Counted from the stretch's first letter, positions 1 to 5,656 are shown. The stretch is DNA of 6,303 bases from Candidatus Melainabacteria bacterium (GCA_023250175.1 JAHFBD010000133.1:1-6303), one strand, 5' to 3'. Numbers and translations are program-made. The notes: a model not told the origin generated them from the sequence alone.

Positions 1-57
1 AAGTGTGGTGCCAATATAGCACCTGAAGCAAAATGTGGTGAAGGCAAATGTGGTGCT
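1..57 (+). repeat. Short coding repeat behind the KCG motifs
   Basis: A 10-bp unit, AAATGTGGTG, occurs at 31-40 and 46-55 (15-bp period), with a one-base variant, AAGTGTGGTG, at 1-10. Each unit encodes KCG plus the next residue. The first and second copies are 30 bp apart, two 15-bp periods, which suggests growth of the peptide tail by in-frame 5-codon duplications. Confidence 0.6.
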
Positions 58-72
58 GATAAAGCAAAATAA
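1..72 (+). CDS. C-terminal end of a KCG-repeat, Cys-rich small peptide (HvfA/bufferin-like RiPP precursor), 5' truncated
   Basis: Reading frame 1 is open from the window edge and ends at TAA (70-72), giving 23 residues. They contain three KCG units (KCGAN, KCGEG, KCGAD) and finish in a Lys/Ala tail. Known of the family: small secreted HvfA- and BufA-type precursor peptides carry repeated EGKCG-like motifs near the C-terminus. Their cysteines are modified by MNIO (DUF692) enzymes with a partner protein, and they are linked to copper or other metal handling. Inferred: this is the tail of such a precursor. The signal peptide, the N-terminal half and any MNIO gene lie outside the window; the next gene downstream is yceI-like rather than a DUF692 enzyme. 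The stop lies 34 bp before the yceI-like gene, so the two are probably co-transcribed. The alternative is an unrelated Cys-rich low-complexity tail. Only 23 residues can be judged. Confidence 0.6.
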   Translation, partial: KCGANIAPEAKCGEGKCGADKAK

Positions 73-106
73 ACAATCTTAAAATAAAGGGGTAGAAAAA
101 TAAAAT

Positions 107-754
107 ATGAAACATCACTTAATTATTTTATTAACTTTTACCCTCTTATTTTTAGTTAAGGTTAATGCTATAGCTAAACCTGTGACTTTTATTGTGAAAG
201 ATGAGTCAGGACGTGATAATGTCTCATTTACTTCTGATGCACCAATAGAGCTTATCGTGGGCAGAACAACAAAAATTACAGGTGAGGTTATTATTGATGA
301 TTCACTGGATTTAAAACAAGATAAACCAAAAGTACAATTTGATGTAGATTTAGAAAGCATTGATACTGGGATTCCATTAAGAAATGAGCACATGAAAGAT
401 AATTTTTTAGAAACAAAGAAATTTCCCAAAGCAAGTTTTATAGTTAGTAATGTAACAAGTAGTGATTATAAATTAAAAGATGCAAAACCCATTGAGTTAG
501 CTACAAAGGGAGATTTTACGATCCACGGGATTACTGTAAAAGAAGATATTCCTGTAAAGGTTACCTATTTTAAAGAGTCAGACTTTACTCATAATAGATT
601 TGAACATGGTGATGTTATTAGAATTCAAAGTTCTTTTGAAGTAAAGCTAAGTGATTATAAAATAAAACGACCCGAGGCTATTTTTCAAAAATTAGCTGAT
701 AAAGTATTTGTAACTGTTGATGCCTATGCTAATAACCACGCTACTAAAAACTAA
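107..754 (+). CDS. YceI-family periplasmic protein
   Basis: The 215-residue protein begins with a signal peptide: Lys/His start, hydrophobic run to about residue 18, and an AIA cleavage motif at 21-23. The rest matches the YceI-like fold, an extended lipocalin-like beta barrel that in known members binds an isoprenoid or other amphipathic ligand. Recognisable YceI signatures are the conserved stretch SIDTG..LRNEHMKDNFLETKKFP.ASF at about 85-112 and the later G.FTIHGITV segment around 154-163. Length is slightly above the usual ~190 residues. A purine-rich AAAGGGG lies 14 bp before the ATG, a long spacing, but the start is supported by the signal peptide that follows directly. It sits 34 bp behind the KCG peptide and 45 bp before the FKBP gene, which suggests a periplasmic operon. 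The ligand cannot be inferred. The family call is firm, the precise role is not. Confidence 0.9.
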   Translation: MKHHLIILLTFTLLFLVKVNAIAKPVTFIVKDESGRDNVSFTSDAPIELIVGRTTKITGEVIIDDSLDLKQDKPKVQFDVDLESIDTGIPLRNEHMKDNFLETKKFPKASFIVSNVTSSDYKLKDAKPIELATKGDFTIHGITVKEDIPVKVTYFKESDFTHNRFEHGDVIRIQSSFEVKLSDYKIKRPEAIFQKLADKVFVTVDAYANNHATKN

Positions 755-758
755 ATTT

Positions 759-767
759 TGTTATAAT
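759..767 (+). promoter_or_regulatory. Candidate extended -10 promoter for the FKBP gene
   Basis: TGTTATAAT has both the TGn extension and a perfect TATAAT hexamer (762-767). It lies in the short gap after the yceI-like stop. No convincing -35 is seen 17 bp upstream, as expected for an extended -10 site. Transcription would begin near 774, leaving a 26-nt leader that carries the Shine-Dalgarno. In DNA this AT-rich a TATAAT can arise by chance. Confidence 0.4.
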
Positions 768-799
768 TTAAAAGATATGTTTAAAACTAGGAGGTAACA

Positions 800-1342
800 G
801 TGGTTATTAATAAGTATATTGTTGCTAGTGTGTTAATAGTTTGTGGTGTATTGCTTGTATTATCTTCTTTAGCTAAAGTCAAAGCAAATGATCAAGCTTC
901 TAAAAATGAAGTAAAAGTCATTTATAAACCACAAGACGAAATAGAAAAAGATGTACAAGCATTAAATAGAGGAAATAAAAAAATGGATCTTGCACAAAAA
1001 GATATAATGTCTGTTCCAAGTGGATTAAAGTATGTAGATGAGGTGGTTGGAAAAGGTTCTGCACCAAAAAAAGGGCAAACTGTCAAAGTTCACTATACAG
1101 GTTGGCTTGAAAATGGTACTAAATTTGATAGTTCAGTAGATAGAGGGCAACCGTTTGAATTTATTCTAGGAGTTGGACAAGTTATCAAAGGCTGGGATGA
1201 AGGTGTAAGTTCAATGAAAGTGGGAGGAAAAAGAAAATTGATTATTCCACCTACACTTGGATATGGAGCACGAGGAGCAGGTAATGCTATTCCTCCCAAT
1301 GCAGTATTGGTTTTTGATGTAGAGCTTTTAGGGCTTCAATAA
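800..1342 (+). CDS. Membrane-anchored FKBP-type peptidyl-prolyl cis-trans isomerase
   Basis: The 180-residue protein has a short N-terminus, one hydrophobic segment at about residues 7-25 (membrane anchor or uncleaved signal), a charged linker of about 45 residues, and a single FKBP domain from about 72 to the end. By comparison with human FKBP12 the active-site residues are all present: Y99, F109, D110, F119, V128, I129, W132, Y155, I164 and F172, with the motifs VHYTGWLENGTKFDSS and AIPPNAVLVFDVELL. It should therefore catalyse cis-trans isomerisation of prolyl bonds outside the inner membrane, probably as a folding helper for exported proteins. The start is GTG; AGGAGGT at 789-795 sits 4 bp ahead, a strong though close Shine-Dalgarno, and no ATG gives the hydrophobic segment. 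It follows the yceI-like gene by 45 bp. Confidence 0.95.
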   Translation: MVINKYIVASVLIVCGVLLVLSSLAKVKANDQASKNEVKVIYKPQDEIEKDVQALNRGNKKMDLAQKDIMSVPSGLKYVDEVVGKGSAPKKGQTVKVHYTGWLENGTKFDSSVDRGQPFEFILGVGQVIKGWDEGVSSMKVGGKRKLIIPPTLGYGARGAGNAIPPNAVLVFDVELLGLQ

Positions 1343-1373
1343 TACGGTTAACCTAATAACACCTAAAACTAAA

Positions 1374-1412
1374 AATGATTTACATTTTCAAGAATTGTTA
1401 ATCTAAATCATT
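1374..1412. repeat. 9-bp AT-rich inverted repeat downstream of the FKBP gene
   Basis: AATGATTTA (1374-1382) is exactly complementary to TAAATCATT (1404-1412), with a 21-nt spacer. It begins 31 bp after the FKBP stop. On the plus strand no T-run follows. On the minus strand the stem is followed by TTTAGTTTT, but no minus-strand gene ends here. It may be an mRNA 3'-end structure or a protein site. The low GC content makes the hairpin weak. Confidence 0.4.
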
Positions 1413-1423
1413 AATTATTAATT

Positions 1424-1450
1424 AAGAACCAACTAATACGCTGGTTTTTT
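1424..1450 (+). terminator. Weak intrinsic terminator-like hairpin after the FKBP gene
   Basis: AACCA (1427-1431) pairs with TGGTT (1442-1446) across a 10-nt loop and runs into TTTTTT (1445-1450). Three further A-U or G-U pairs can extend the base of the stem into the T-run. It lies 82 bp after the FKBP stop and 126 bp before the next gene, so it is the likely end of the KCG peptide-YceI-FKBP transcript. The stem is short and only moderately GC-rich. Confidence 0.45.
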
Positions 1451-1576
1451 ATATAATTTCAATTGGGTATTATCTAAGAAACCCATTTGTATAAGAAACG
1501 TCAGCTTTGTTAGATAGTAAGAAAATAATCTAAATAGAAAAAAGTTTGATTTCATATCTTTAAAGGAGTAATAACA

Positions 1577-2530
1577 ATGAGAGTAAGAAATTTATTTTTA
1601 GCCATTATTTTAATGTGCCAATCAGTAGTTCCGGTACATGCAAGACCAGGTGAAGCTGTTGATGTTGTAATGAAGCGCTTTAAGATAGAAGGACAACCAG
1701 TCACTCAGGGTGATTATATTTCATATAAAGTTAATGTTGGGAAATTTGTGTCCCCACCAACAGTATTTTTTAAGCTAGGAACTAATGGAATAGTTCTAGA
1801 AGAAAATTTCTTATTTGATAAAAATACAGTTCATGAAAAAGATGTTCAACGCTCGAAGAACGATACAATTCCATCTGTTAGTATTCCTCATCATACTTAT
1901 TTGGTTGGGGATTTTTCACAACTTCCGAGAGAACAATTTGATACAAAAGATAGAGCTATTGGTGTAGTGGCTGCTCCATTTGGTGCAGCAGTTGGCACAA
2001 TTGTTGGTGCAGGAAAAGGACTAGTTGCAGGAACTAAAATAGGAGTGCAAACAGCTAATTCGGCAAGCAGGGCATTAGGTGGAGATGTGTCTGGTAAAGC
2101 AAGTGCAGTGGCTGCATCGGCAACCGCTGTTGCTACGGGTGCAGTTACTGGGTTATTTGCTGGTTTCACAGGTGGGGCAGTTGAAGGCTCAGTACGTGGT
2201 TCAAGAGTTGCTTTAGAAGGTGTAAATGGTGCTGATCGTCAGATTACTGGTGTTACACTAGCTTCTTCGCCTTATGTAATTGTTGGTGGAAGGATTGGAA
2301 AAGAATTAACTCCTGATGAACAAAAAAGCTTGTTAGAACAGTTGGCTCAACTAGAACAAGCGCGCTTAGCGGGTACTGACAAAGATAAAACTAAAGATCT
2401 TGCAGATAGTAGTAAAGATGGAAAAGATGAAAAAGACTTTGATTCTGCTAAAGATAAGTCTGGGATAGATGCATCATCTGATTATGTAGCAGAAGATGCC
2501 CAAAATAAAAATGTGGCAGGGATGTGGTAA
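1577..2530 (+). CDS. Secreted glycine-zipper protein of unknown function
   Basis: 317 residues. A signal peptide ends at about residue 22 (VHA before RPG). An N-terminal region (23-125), rich in beta-prone residues, resembles nothing I recognise. A Gly/Ala-rich section follows in which G136, 140, 144, 148, 152 and 156 and again G188, 192, 196, 200, 204 and 208 form two six-glycine GxxxG runs; every fourth position between them is also Gly, Ala or Ser. Then come a short region around SPYVIVGGRIGKEL (231-244), a predicted Glu/Gln/Leu helix (246-264) and a charged Lys/Asp tail (268-295). Glycine zippers are known from membrane-inserting and outer-membrane-associated proteins. The few charged residues in the ladder (K147, K154, R165, D170, K174, E203, R207, R210) argue for a packed or amphipathic helix bundle rather than a plain transmembrane helix. 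Start: AAAGGAG at 1562-1568, 8 bp before the ATG. It probably forms an operon with the L,D-transpeptidase 41 bp downstream. Confidence 0.85.
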   Translation: MRVRNLFLAIILMCQSVVPVHARPGEAVDVVMKRFKIEGQPVTQGDYISYKVNVGKFVSPPTVFFKLGTNGIVLEENFLFDKNTVHEKDVQRSKNDTIPSVSIPHHTYLVGDFSQLPREQFDTKDRAIGVVAAPFGAAVGTIVGAGKGLVAGTKIGVQTANSASRALGGDVSGKASAVAASATAVATGAVTGLFAGFTGGAVEGSVRGSRVALEGVNGADRQITGVTLASSPYVIVGGRIGKELTPDEQKSLLEQLAQLEQARLAGTDKDKTKDLADSSKDGKDEKDFDSAKDKSGIDASSDYVAEDAQNKNVAGMW

Positions 2531-2571
2531 ATCTAGACTAGGCGGATTAGAGGGTTAGGGAAAAATAAAAA

Positions 2572-3312
2572 ATGAGGAATAATATAAAGATGAAAAAAAC
2601 TATTTTATTACTCTTAACTATACTTTTAAGCTTTTTACCTGTACATGCTTTAAGAACTTTAAATGAAAACTATGAGCTAGTTTTAAATGTGCCAGCTAAA
2701 AAGCTCATATTATATAGGGATAATGAGGTTAGTAAGGAATATCCTGTAGGGGTAGGTAAATCACTAACGCCTACGCCGCTTGGTAGGTTTAAAATTGTAA
2801 GAAGAATCTCTAATCCAGCCTGGGTAAATCCTTATAGACAGTCAAAAGTTGTTCCTCCTGGTGAAACTAATCCTATAGGACAATACTGGCTGGGCTTTGC
2901 AATGAATAAAAAGAGCCAAGAGTTTGGGTTCCACTCAACATCTGATATAAGTTCTGTTGGTAAAGCAAGTACTCATGGATGTATAAGGTTATACCCAGAA
3001 GATATGAAAGAACTATTTAATTTAGTACAAATAGGTACCCTTGTATATGTTATTTATAATCCAGTAGAAGTTAAAGAATTTGAAAACAGACTTTTTATAG
3101 CTGCTCATCCTGATATTTATAACTATATGAATGATGAAGAGTATATGAAGTTTGCTAAAAACCAATTAAGTGGAGCAAATTTAGTTCAAGAAGAAAATCT
3201 ATTTAAAGCTATAGAAGTAAAAGATGGCAAAGATTATTTTATTGGATGGACAGGCTCTAAGAAATTGAATGAACAAGAATCTGGTCCTGTTGACAAAGGA
3301 CAAATTAATTAA
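2572..3312 (+). CDS. YkuD-type L,D-transpeptidase (peptidoglycan cross-linking)
   Basis: 246 residues. A signal peptide runs to about residue 26 (PVHA), then a YkuD catalytic domain at about 35-163. The hallmark is H121 (GFHST) followed by STHGCIRL at 133-140, with the nucleophile C137, supporting H135 and R139, as in the HX14[S/T]HGC motif. Such enzymes form 3-3 cross-links or attach proteins to peptidoglycan in the periplasm through a Cys acyl-enzyme. Upstream family features are also visible: LVLNVPAKKLILYRD (37-50), PVGVGK (58-63) and the TPLG..K motif (68-74). No PG-binding or LysM domain is seen; instead an extension of about 80 residues (165-246) that I do not recognise follows the domain. 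Start choice is open: ATG 2572 has AGGG 11 bp ahead, while ATG 2590 (residue 7) has GAGGA 11 bp ahead and gives a more typical MKK signal peptide. Confidence 0.93.
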   Translation: MRNNIKMKKTILLLLTILLSFLPVHALRTLNENYELVLNVPAKKLILYRDNEVSKEYPVGVGKSLTPTPLGRFKIVRRISNPAWVNPYRQSKVVPPGETNPIGQYWLGFAMNKKSQEFGFHSTSDISSVGKASTHGCIRLYPEDMKELFNLVQIGTLVYVIYNPVEVKEFENRLFIAAHPDIYNYMNDEEYMKFAKNQLSGANLVQEENLFKAIEVKDGKDYFIGWTGSKKLNEQESGPVDKGQIN

Positions 3313-3334
3313 AAAATAAAAATATTATTAAATT

Positions 3335-3391
3335 AAATCTCATAAATTGATTCTTGAGATAACTTAGTTATACCTTGCAAGGAGATTTTAA
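3335..3391 (+). promoter_or_regulatory. Structured leader of the 123-residue gene (possible translational control)
   Basis: Three dyads follow one another: ATCTCA (3337-3342) with TGAGAT (3355-3360); ATAAC (3359-3363) with GTTAT (3367-3371); and the 10-bp palindrome CCTTGCAAGG (3373-3382), which overlaps the Shine-Dalgarno AAGGAG (3379-3384). In addition AAATCTC (3335-3341) is exactly complementary to GAGATTT (3382-3388), so it could pair either with 3355-3360 or with the Shine-Dalgarno region. That gives two mutually exclusive folds. The arms are short and AT-rich, so chance is a real alternative. No T-run follows, so it is not a terminator of the transpeptidase gene. Confidence 0.35.
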
Positions 3392-3763
3392 ATGAAATCA
3401 CTTCCACCAGTTCATCCATACTTTTTACTAAAACCACAACATAAATTTGGTACTAGTCCCAAGCTATTACCTGATGTTCTTACACCAGGTGATTGTATAA
3501 GATTTTTAAAAAAGGATGTTCGGGATTATGAATTTACAGACAAATTTGGAAAACTAAAAGCTGGACAATGGTACCGGATTGAATACTCCAACGGGCAAAA
3601 AATCATTGGGCAATTATGTCATGGAAGTACAAGCATGGAAGATGATGACGGGCAACCTGAAAATAAAGTATATTTTTCTTTCAAAACAAAAGATGGAAAA
3701 TACGAATATGTTGATAATGAATACTCAGATGTTTTAATAACTTGTGCTAGTACTCCAGTTTAA
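3392..3763 (+). CDS. Uncharacterised 123-residue cytoplasmic protein
   Basis: I do not recognise a family. The protein has no signal peptide or membrane segment. Residues 1-30 are Pro-rich (LPPVHPYF, KLLPDVLTPGD). Residues 33-75 contain alternating hydrophobic and polar strands (DCIRFL, GQWYRIEYSNGQKIIGQL) that could form a small beta barrel. An acidic loop follows (EDDDGQPE, 83-90), then two more strand-like stretches (KVYFSFKTKDGKYEYV). Three cysteines (C35, C76, C118) are spread out with no CxxC motif. The start is well supported by AAGGAG at 3379-3384, 7 bp before the ATG. It lies 79 bp behind the L,D-transpeptidase with no terminator between, so read-through from that gene is likely. Its TAA abuts the stop of the convergent mutase gene. 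Base composition and codon use look like the neighbours, supporting a real gene. Confidence 0.75.
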   Translation: MKSLPPVHPYFLLKPQHKFGTSPKLLPDVLTPGDCIRFLKKDVRDYEFTDKFGKLKAGQWYRIEYSNGQKIIGQLCHGSTSMEDDDGQPENKVYFSFKTKDGKYEYVDNEYSDVLITCASTPV

Positions 3764-5203
3764 TCATTTAACATTGCACTTTAATGAATCTCGAAATAAA
3801 ATTTCCCCAGTCTTTAGCATCTCGCTTACCATGGTTTTACTTCTACACTCCGAATATATTCTAAGTAGGGGTTCTGTTCCAGATGCTCTAAATAATAGCC
3901 AGCTTTCATCATCTAAGATAAGTTTTGTACCATCTAGTGTTTGTACTTCTTTTATTTTCATACCATTTAAATCTTTTGGTGGATTTCGTTTTATATTTTC
4001 TACAAACTCTTTTCCTCTTTCACTACTTGGTATGTGTACATCACTTCTGTCATAGTAAAATGCTCCAAATTCATTGTGTAGCTTATCAATTAGTTGGCTT
4101 GGTTTTAAACCGATTGAGGTTATTGCTTCTAATAATAGTAATGAATTAAAAATACCATCTCTTTCAGGCATGAAATGAAGCTTACAACCAATACCATTTG
4201 CCTCTTCCCCCCCAATTAAAATGTCATTTTTTATCATTAAATCTGCAATGTGCTTAAAGCCAATTGGTACTTCATATAGCTTTAACCCATATTTTTTAGC
4301 CATTGTTTTTACAAGCACACTTTGAGAAAAAGTTACTACTACACCACCAGAGAGACGTTTTTTTTCTACTAAATAATAAAGCAAAATAGCCAGGATCTTG
4401 TGAGTATTAATATACTCTCCTATTTCATCGATTGCACCGACTCTATCAGCATCTCCATCTGTAGCTAAACCAATTAAAGCCTTATTTTTAATAACTTCAT
4501 TGGACAAAGGTAAAAGCTGTGGCATCATTGGTTCTGGATTTATGCCACCGAAAGTCACATCAATATCAGCTCTTATTGTTTTAATTTTTAGTTTTCCCCC
4601 GGACAAAAATCTTTCAATATAAGTGCCGCCTGTACCATGCATTGGGTCAACAATAATAGTGTCATTTGTGCTTTTTAATTTTTCAATATCAATTGTTTGT
4701 TTGATAAAGTCTAAATAGTCTTTAGATGGATTAATGGTAGCGGTATTTGCTTGTTCATAAAGTGAAGTAGTCTGCAATGCCAGAAGTCTTTTTTCGATTT
4801 TATCGGTGTAGTCTTTACTTGCTGAGCAGCCACTGGGTTGTTTTATTTTAAAGCCAGAAAATTGAGGTGGATTATGACTGGCTGTTATAACTATTCCCCC
4901 CACAGCATTATTATTTTTAACATCAAATGAAACCATTGGTGTTGGTACATCTTGGCTGTAAAGATGTACATTTAAACCTTGATGGGATAAGACAGCACTT
5001 ACTCTCTCGGCGAATTCTTTACCCAGAAATCTTCTATCGTATCCTACAAACACTAAATTTTTTACGTTTTTATTTATGCTTAAATCTTCAAGAAACTGTT
5101 TGCCAGTAGCAAGTGAAACCAAATTTATGTTTTCAAAAGTGAAATCTCTTGCAATTACACCACGCCACCCATCGGTCCCAAATTTAATTTCTGACTTTGA
5201 CAC
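3764..5203 (-). CDS. Phosphoglucomutase/phosphomannomutase family protein (alpha-D-phosphohexomutase)
   Basis: 479 residues, normal length for the superfamily, with all four domains. FGTDGWRG at 8-15 opens domain 1. TASHNPP at 107-113 holds the phosphoserine S109. The metal loop DGDADR is at 249-254 (domain 2). The sugar-binding loop GGEEANG is at 331-337 (domain 3). The phosphate-binding loop RASGTEPLLRIY is at 439-450 (domain 4). It should interconvert hexose 1- and 6-phosphates in the cytoplasm through a bisphosphate intermediate, feeding sugar-nucleotide and glycan synthesis. The sugar loop has AN where many glucose/mannose mutases have SG (GEESG), so the substrate is not certain. The start is GTG; the only upstream in-frame alternative before a stop is a CTG. 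No Shine-Dalgarno is visible, and the gene starts 19 bp after the HTH gene stop, so translational coupling or reinitiation is plausible. No terminator is seen after it. Confidence 0.93.
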   Translation of the reverse strand: MSKSEIKFGTDGWRGVIARDFTFENINLVSLATGKQFLEDLSINKNVKNLVFVGYDRRFLGKEFAERVSAVLSHQGLNVHLYSQDVPTPMVSFDVKNNNAVGGIVITASHNPPQFSGFKIKQPSGCSASKDYTDKIEKRLLALQTTSLYEQANTATINPSKDYLDFIKQTIDIEKLKSTNDTIIVDPMHGTGGTYIERFLSGGKLKIKTIRADIDVTFGGINPEPMMPQLLPLSNEVIKNKALIGLATDGDADRVGAIDEIGEYINTHKILAILLYYLVEKKRLSGGVVVTFSQSVLVKTMAKKYGLKLYEVPIGFKHIADLMIKNDILIGGEEANGIGCKLHFMPERDGIFNSLLLLEAITSIGLKPSQLIDKLHNEFGAFYYDRSDVHIPSSERGKEFVENIKRNPPKDLNGMKIKEVQTLDGTKLILDDESWLLFRASGTEPLLRIYSECRSKTMVSEMLKTGEILFRDSLKCNVK

Positions 5204-5222
5204 AGCACATATAATAGCATTT

Positions 5223-5525
5223 TTATGCAGTCTTTAACTCTTGATGAATCAAAGAATTTATATTTAAAAGTCCTGAATATATTGCTATTGCAGTGGCTTG
5301 TGACCTGTTTGAAATTTGTAACTTAGTAAATATACTTGATATGTGATTTCTAACAGTTGAAATGCTCAATATTAAATTTTGAGATATTTCTTTATTTGTT
5401 CTACCTTGTGCAACAAGGATCATAATTTCTTTTTCTCTGTTTGTAAGTGGTAATTCATAACTAGGTATGCCATTTAGCCTATTGATAAACCCTGTATTAA
5501 TGAACCTATTTTTCTCCGAATCCAT
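5223..5525 (-). CDS. Stand-alone LuxR/GerE-type HTH regulator, proximal copy
   Basis: From ATG 5525 the protein has 100 residues. A short N-terminus (1-25, with GFINRL) is followed by a LuxR-type HTH at about 26-87: LTNREKEI, AQGRTNKEISQNL, then the recognition helix STVRNHISSIFTKL and NRSQATAIAIYSGLL. No receiver, PAS or autoinducer domain is present. It should bind DNA as a dimer. It is a paralog of the gene at 5721-6026 (45 of 63 identical residues over the HTH). I prefer ATG 5525 because the product then aligns end to end with the paralog, AAAGG lies 8 bp ahead, and a candidate -10 at 5565-5570 puts the transcript start near 5558. An in-frame TTG at 5561 would add 12 residues but lies at or before that start. 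Downstream the mutase follows after 19 bp, probably co-transcribed. Confidence 0.88.
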   Translation of the reverse strand: MDSEKNRFINTGFINRLNGIPSYELPLTNREKEIMILVAQGRTNKEISQNLILSISTVRNHISSIFTKLQISNRSQATAIAIYSGLLNINSLIHQELKTA

Positions 5526-5564
5526 AACTCCAGCCTTTCTTAAAACACTTCTCCTAGTCAATGA

Positions 5565-5570
5565 TTAATA
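5565..5570 (-). promoter_or_regulatory. Candidate -10 box of the proximal HTH gene
   Basis: Read on the minus strand this is TATTAA. It lies at nearly the same distance (32 nt) from the shared upstream element as the TATAAA of the paralog (30 nt). It is flanked by two TCCTAG copies (5552-5557 and 5571-5576, the latter within palindromic TCCTAGGA), 19 bp apart, which could be an operator around the start site. Confidence 0.35.
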
Positions 5571-5585
5571 TCCTAGGAAATTTGA

Positions 5586-5602
5586 TTTAAGGATTTACTA
5601 AG
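5586..5602 (-). promoter_or_regulatory. Shared upstream element, copy 1 (proximal HTH gene)
   Basis: Minus-strand CTTAGTAAATCCTTAAA. It matches 14 of 17 bases with the element at 6096-6112 in front of the paralog, and both lie 60-69 bp before their ATG codons, over the -35 to -50 region. It may be a common activator or autoregulatory site, or simply promoter sequence retained since the gene duplication. Confidence 0.45.
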
Positions 5603-5614
5603 CATAGCGCCAAA

Positions 5615-5641
5615 GTAAAATTTCTTTTACATTGACAATGT
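5615..5641. promoter_or_regulatory. Two overlapping palindromes upstream of the proximal HTH gene
   Basis: GTAAAATTTCTTTTAC (5615-5630) is a perfect 6-4-6 dyad, and ACATTGACAATGT (5629-5641) is a perfect 6-1-6 dyad that shares AC with it. They lie about 90-116 bp before ATG 5525 and just past the terminator of the distal HTH gene. Dyads of this size are typical of dimeric regulator sites. Which protein binds is unknown. Confidence 0.4.
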
Positions 5642-5656
5642 TTGTGATGAAGATAT

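Noticed and set aside
115..429. Minus-strand ORF of 104 codons inside the yceI-like gene
   Set aside because: It lies wholly antisense to a gene with clear family motifs and a signal peptide, and its product resembles nothing known.
1093..1299. Minus-strand ORF of 68 codons inside the FKBP domain
   Set aside because: It is the antisense shadow of a conserved catalytic domain; the Pro-rich product comes from the Gly codons on the other strand.
1346..1353. GGTTAACC palindrome just after the FKBP stop
   Set aside because: It is a lone 8-bp palindrome with no second copy or promoter nearby.
1464..1485. TGGGT/ACCCA inverted repeat with a 12-nt loop
   Set aside because: A 5-bp stem with no T-run and no link to a promoter; it is expected by chance.
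1897..2169. Minus-strand ORF of 90 codons rich in Ala, Pro and Thr
   Set aside because: It mirrors the Gly/Ala-rich ladder of the plus-strand gene, whose codon bias keeps the antisense frame open.
3744..4149. Two overlapping plus-strand ORFs (103 and 74 codons) behind the 123-residue gene
   Set aside because: Both are antisense to the conserved C-terminal domain of the mutase and have low-complexity hydrophobic products.
4927..5109. Plus-strand ORF of 60 codons
   Set aside because: It is antisense to the conserved N-terminal domain of the mutase.
5526..5561. N-terminal extension of the proximal HTH gene from TTG 5561
   Set aside because: The extension has no counterpart in the paralog, and the start would lie at or upstream of the inferred transcript start; ATG 5525 is preferred, though this is not certain.
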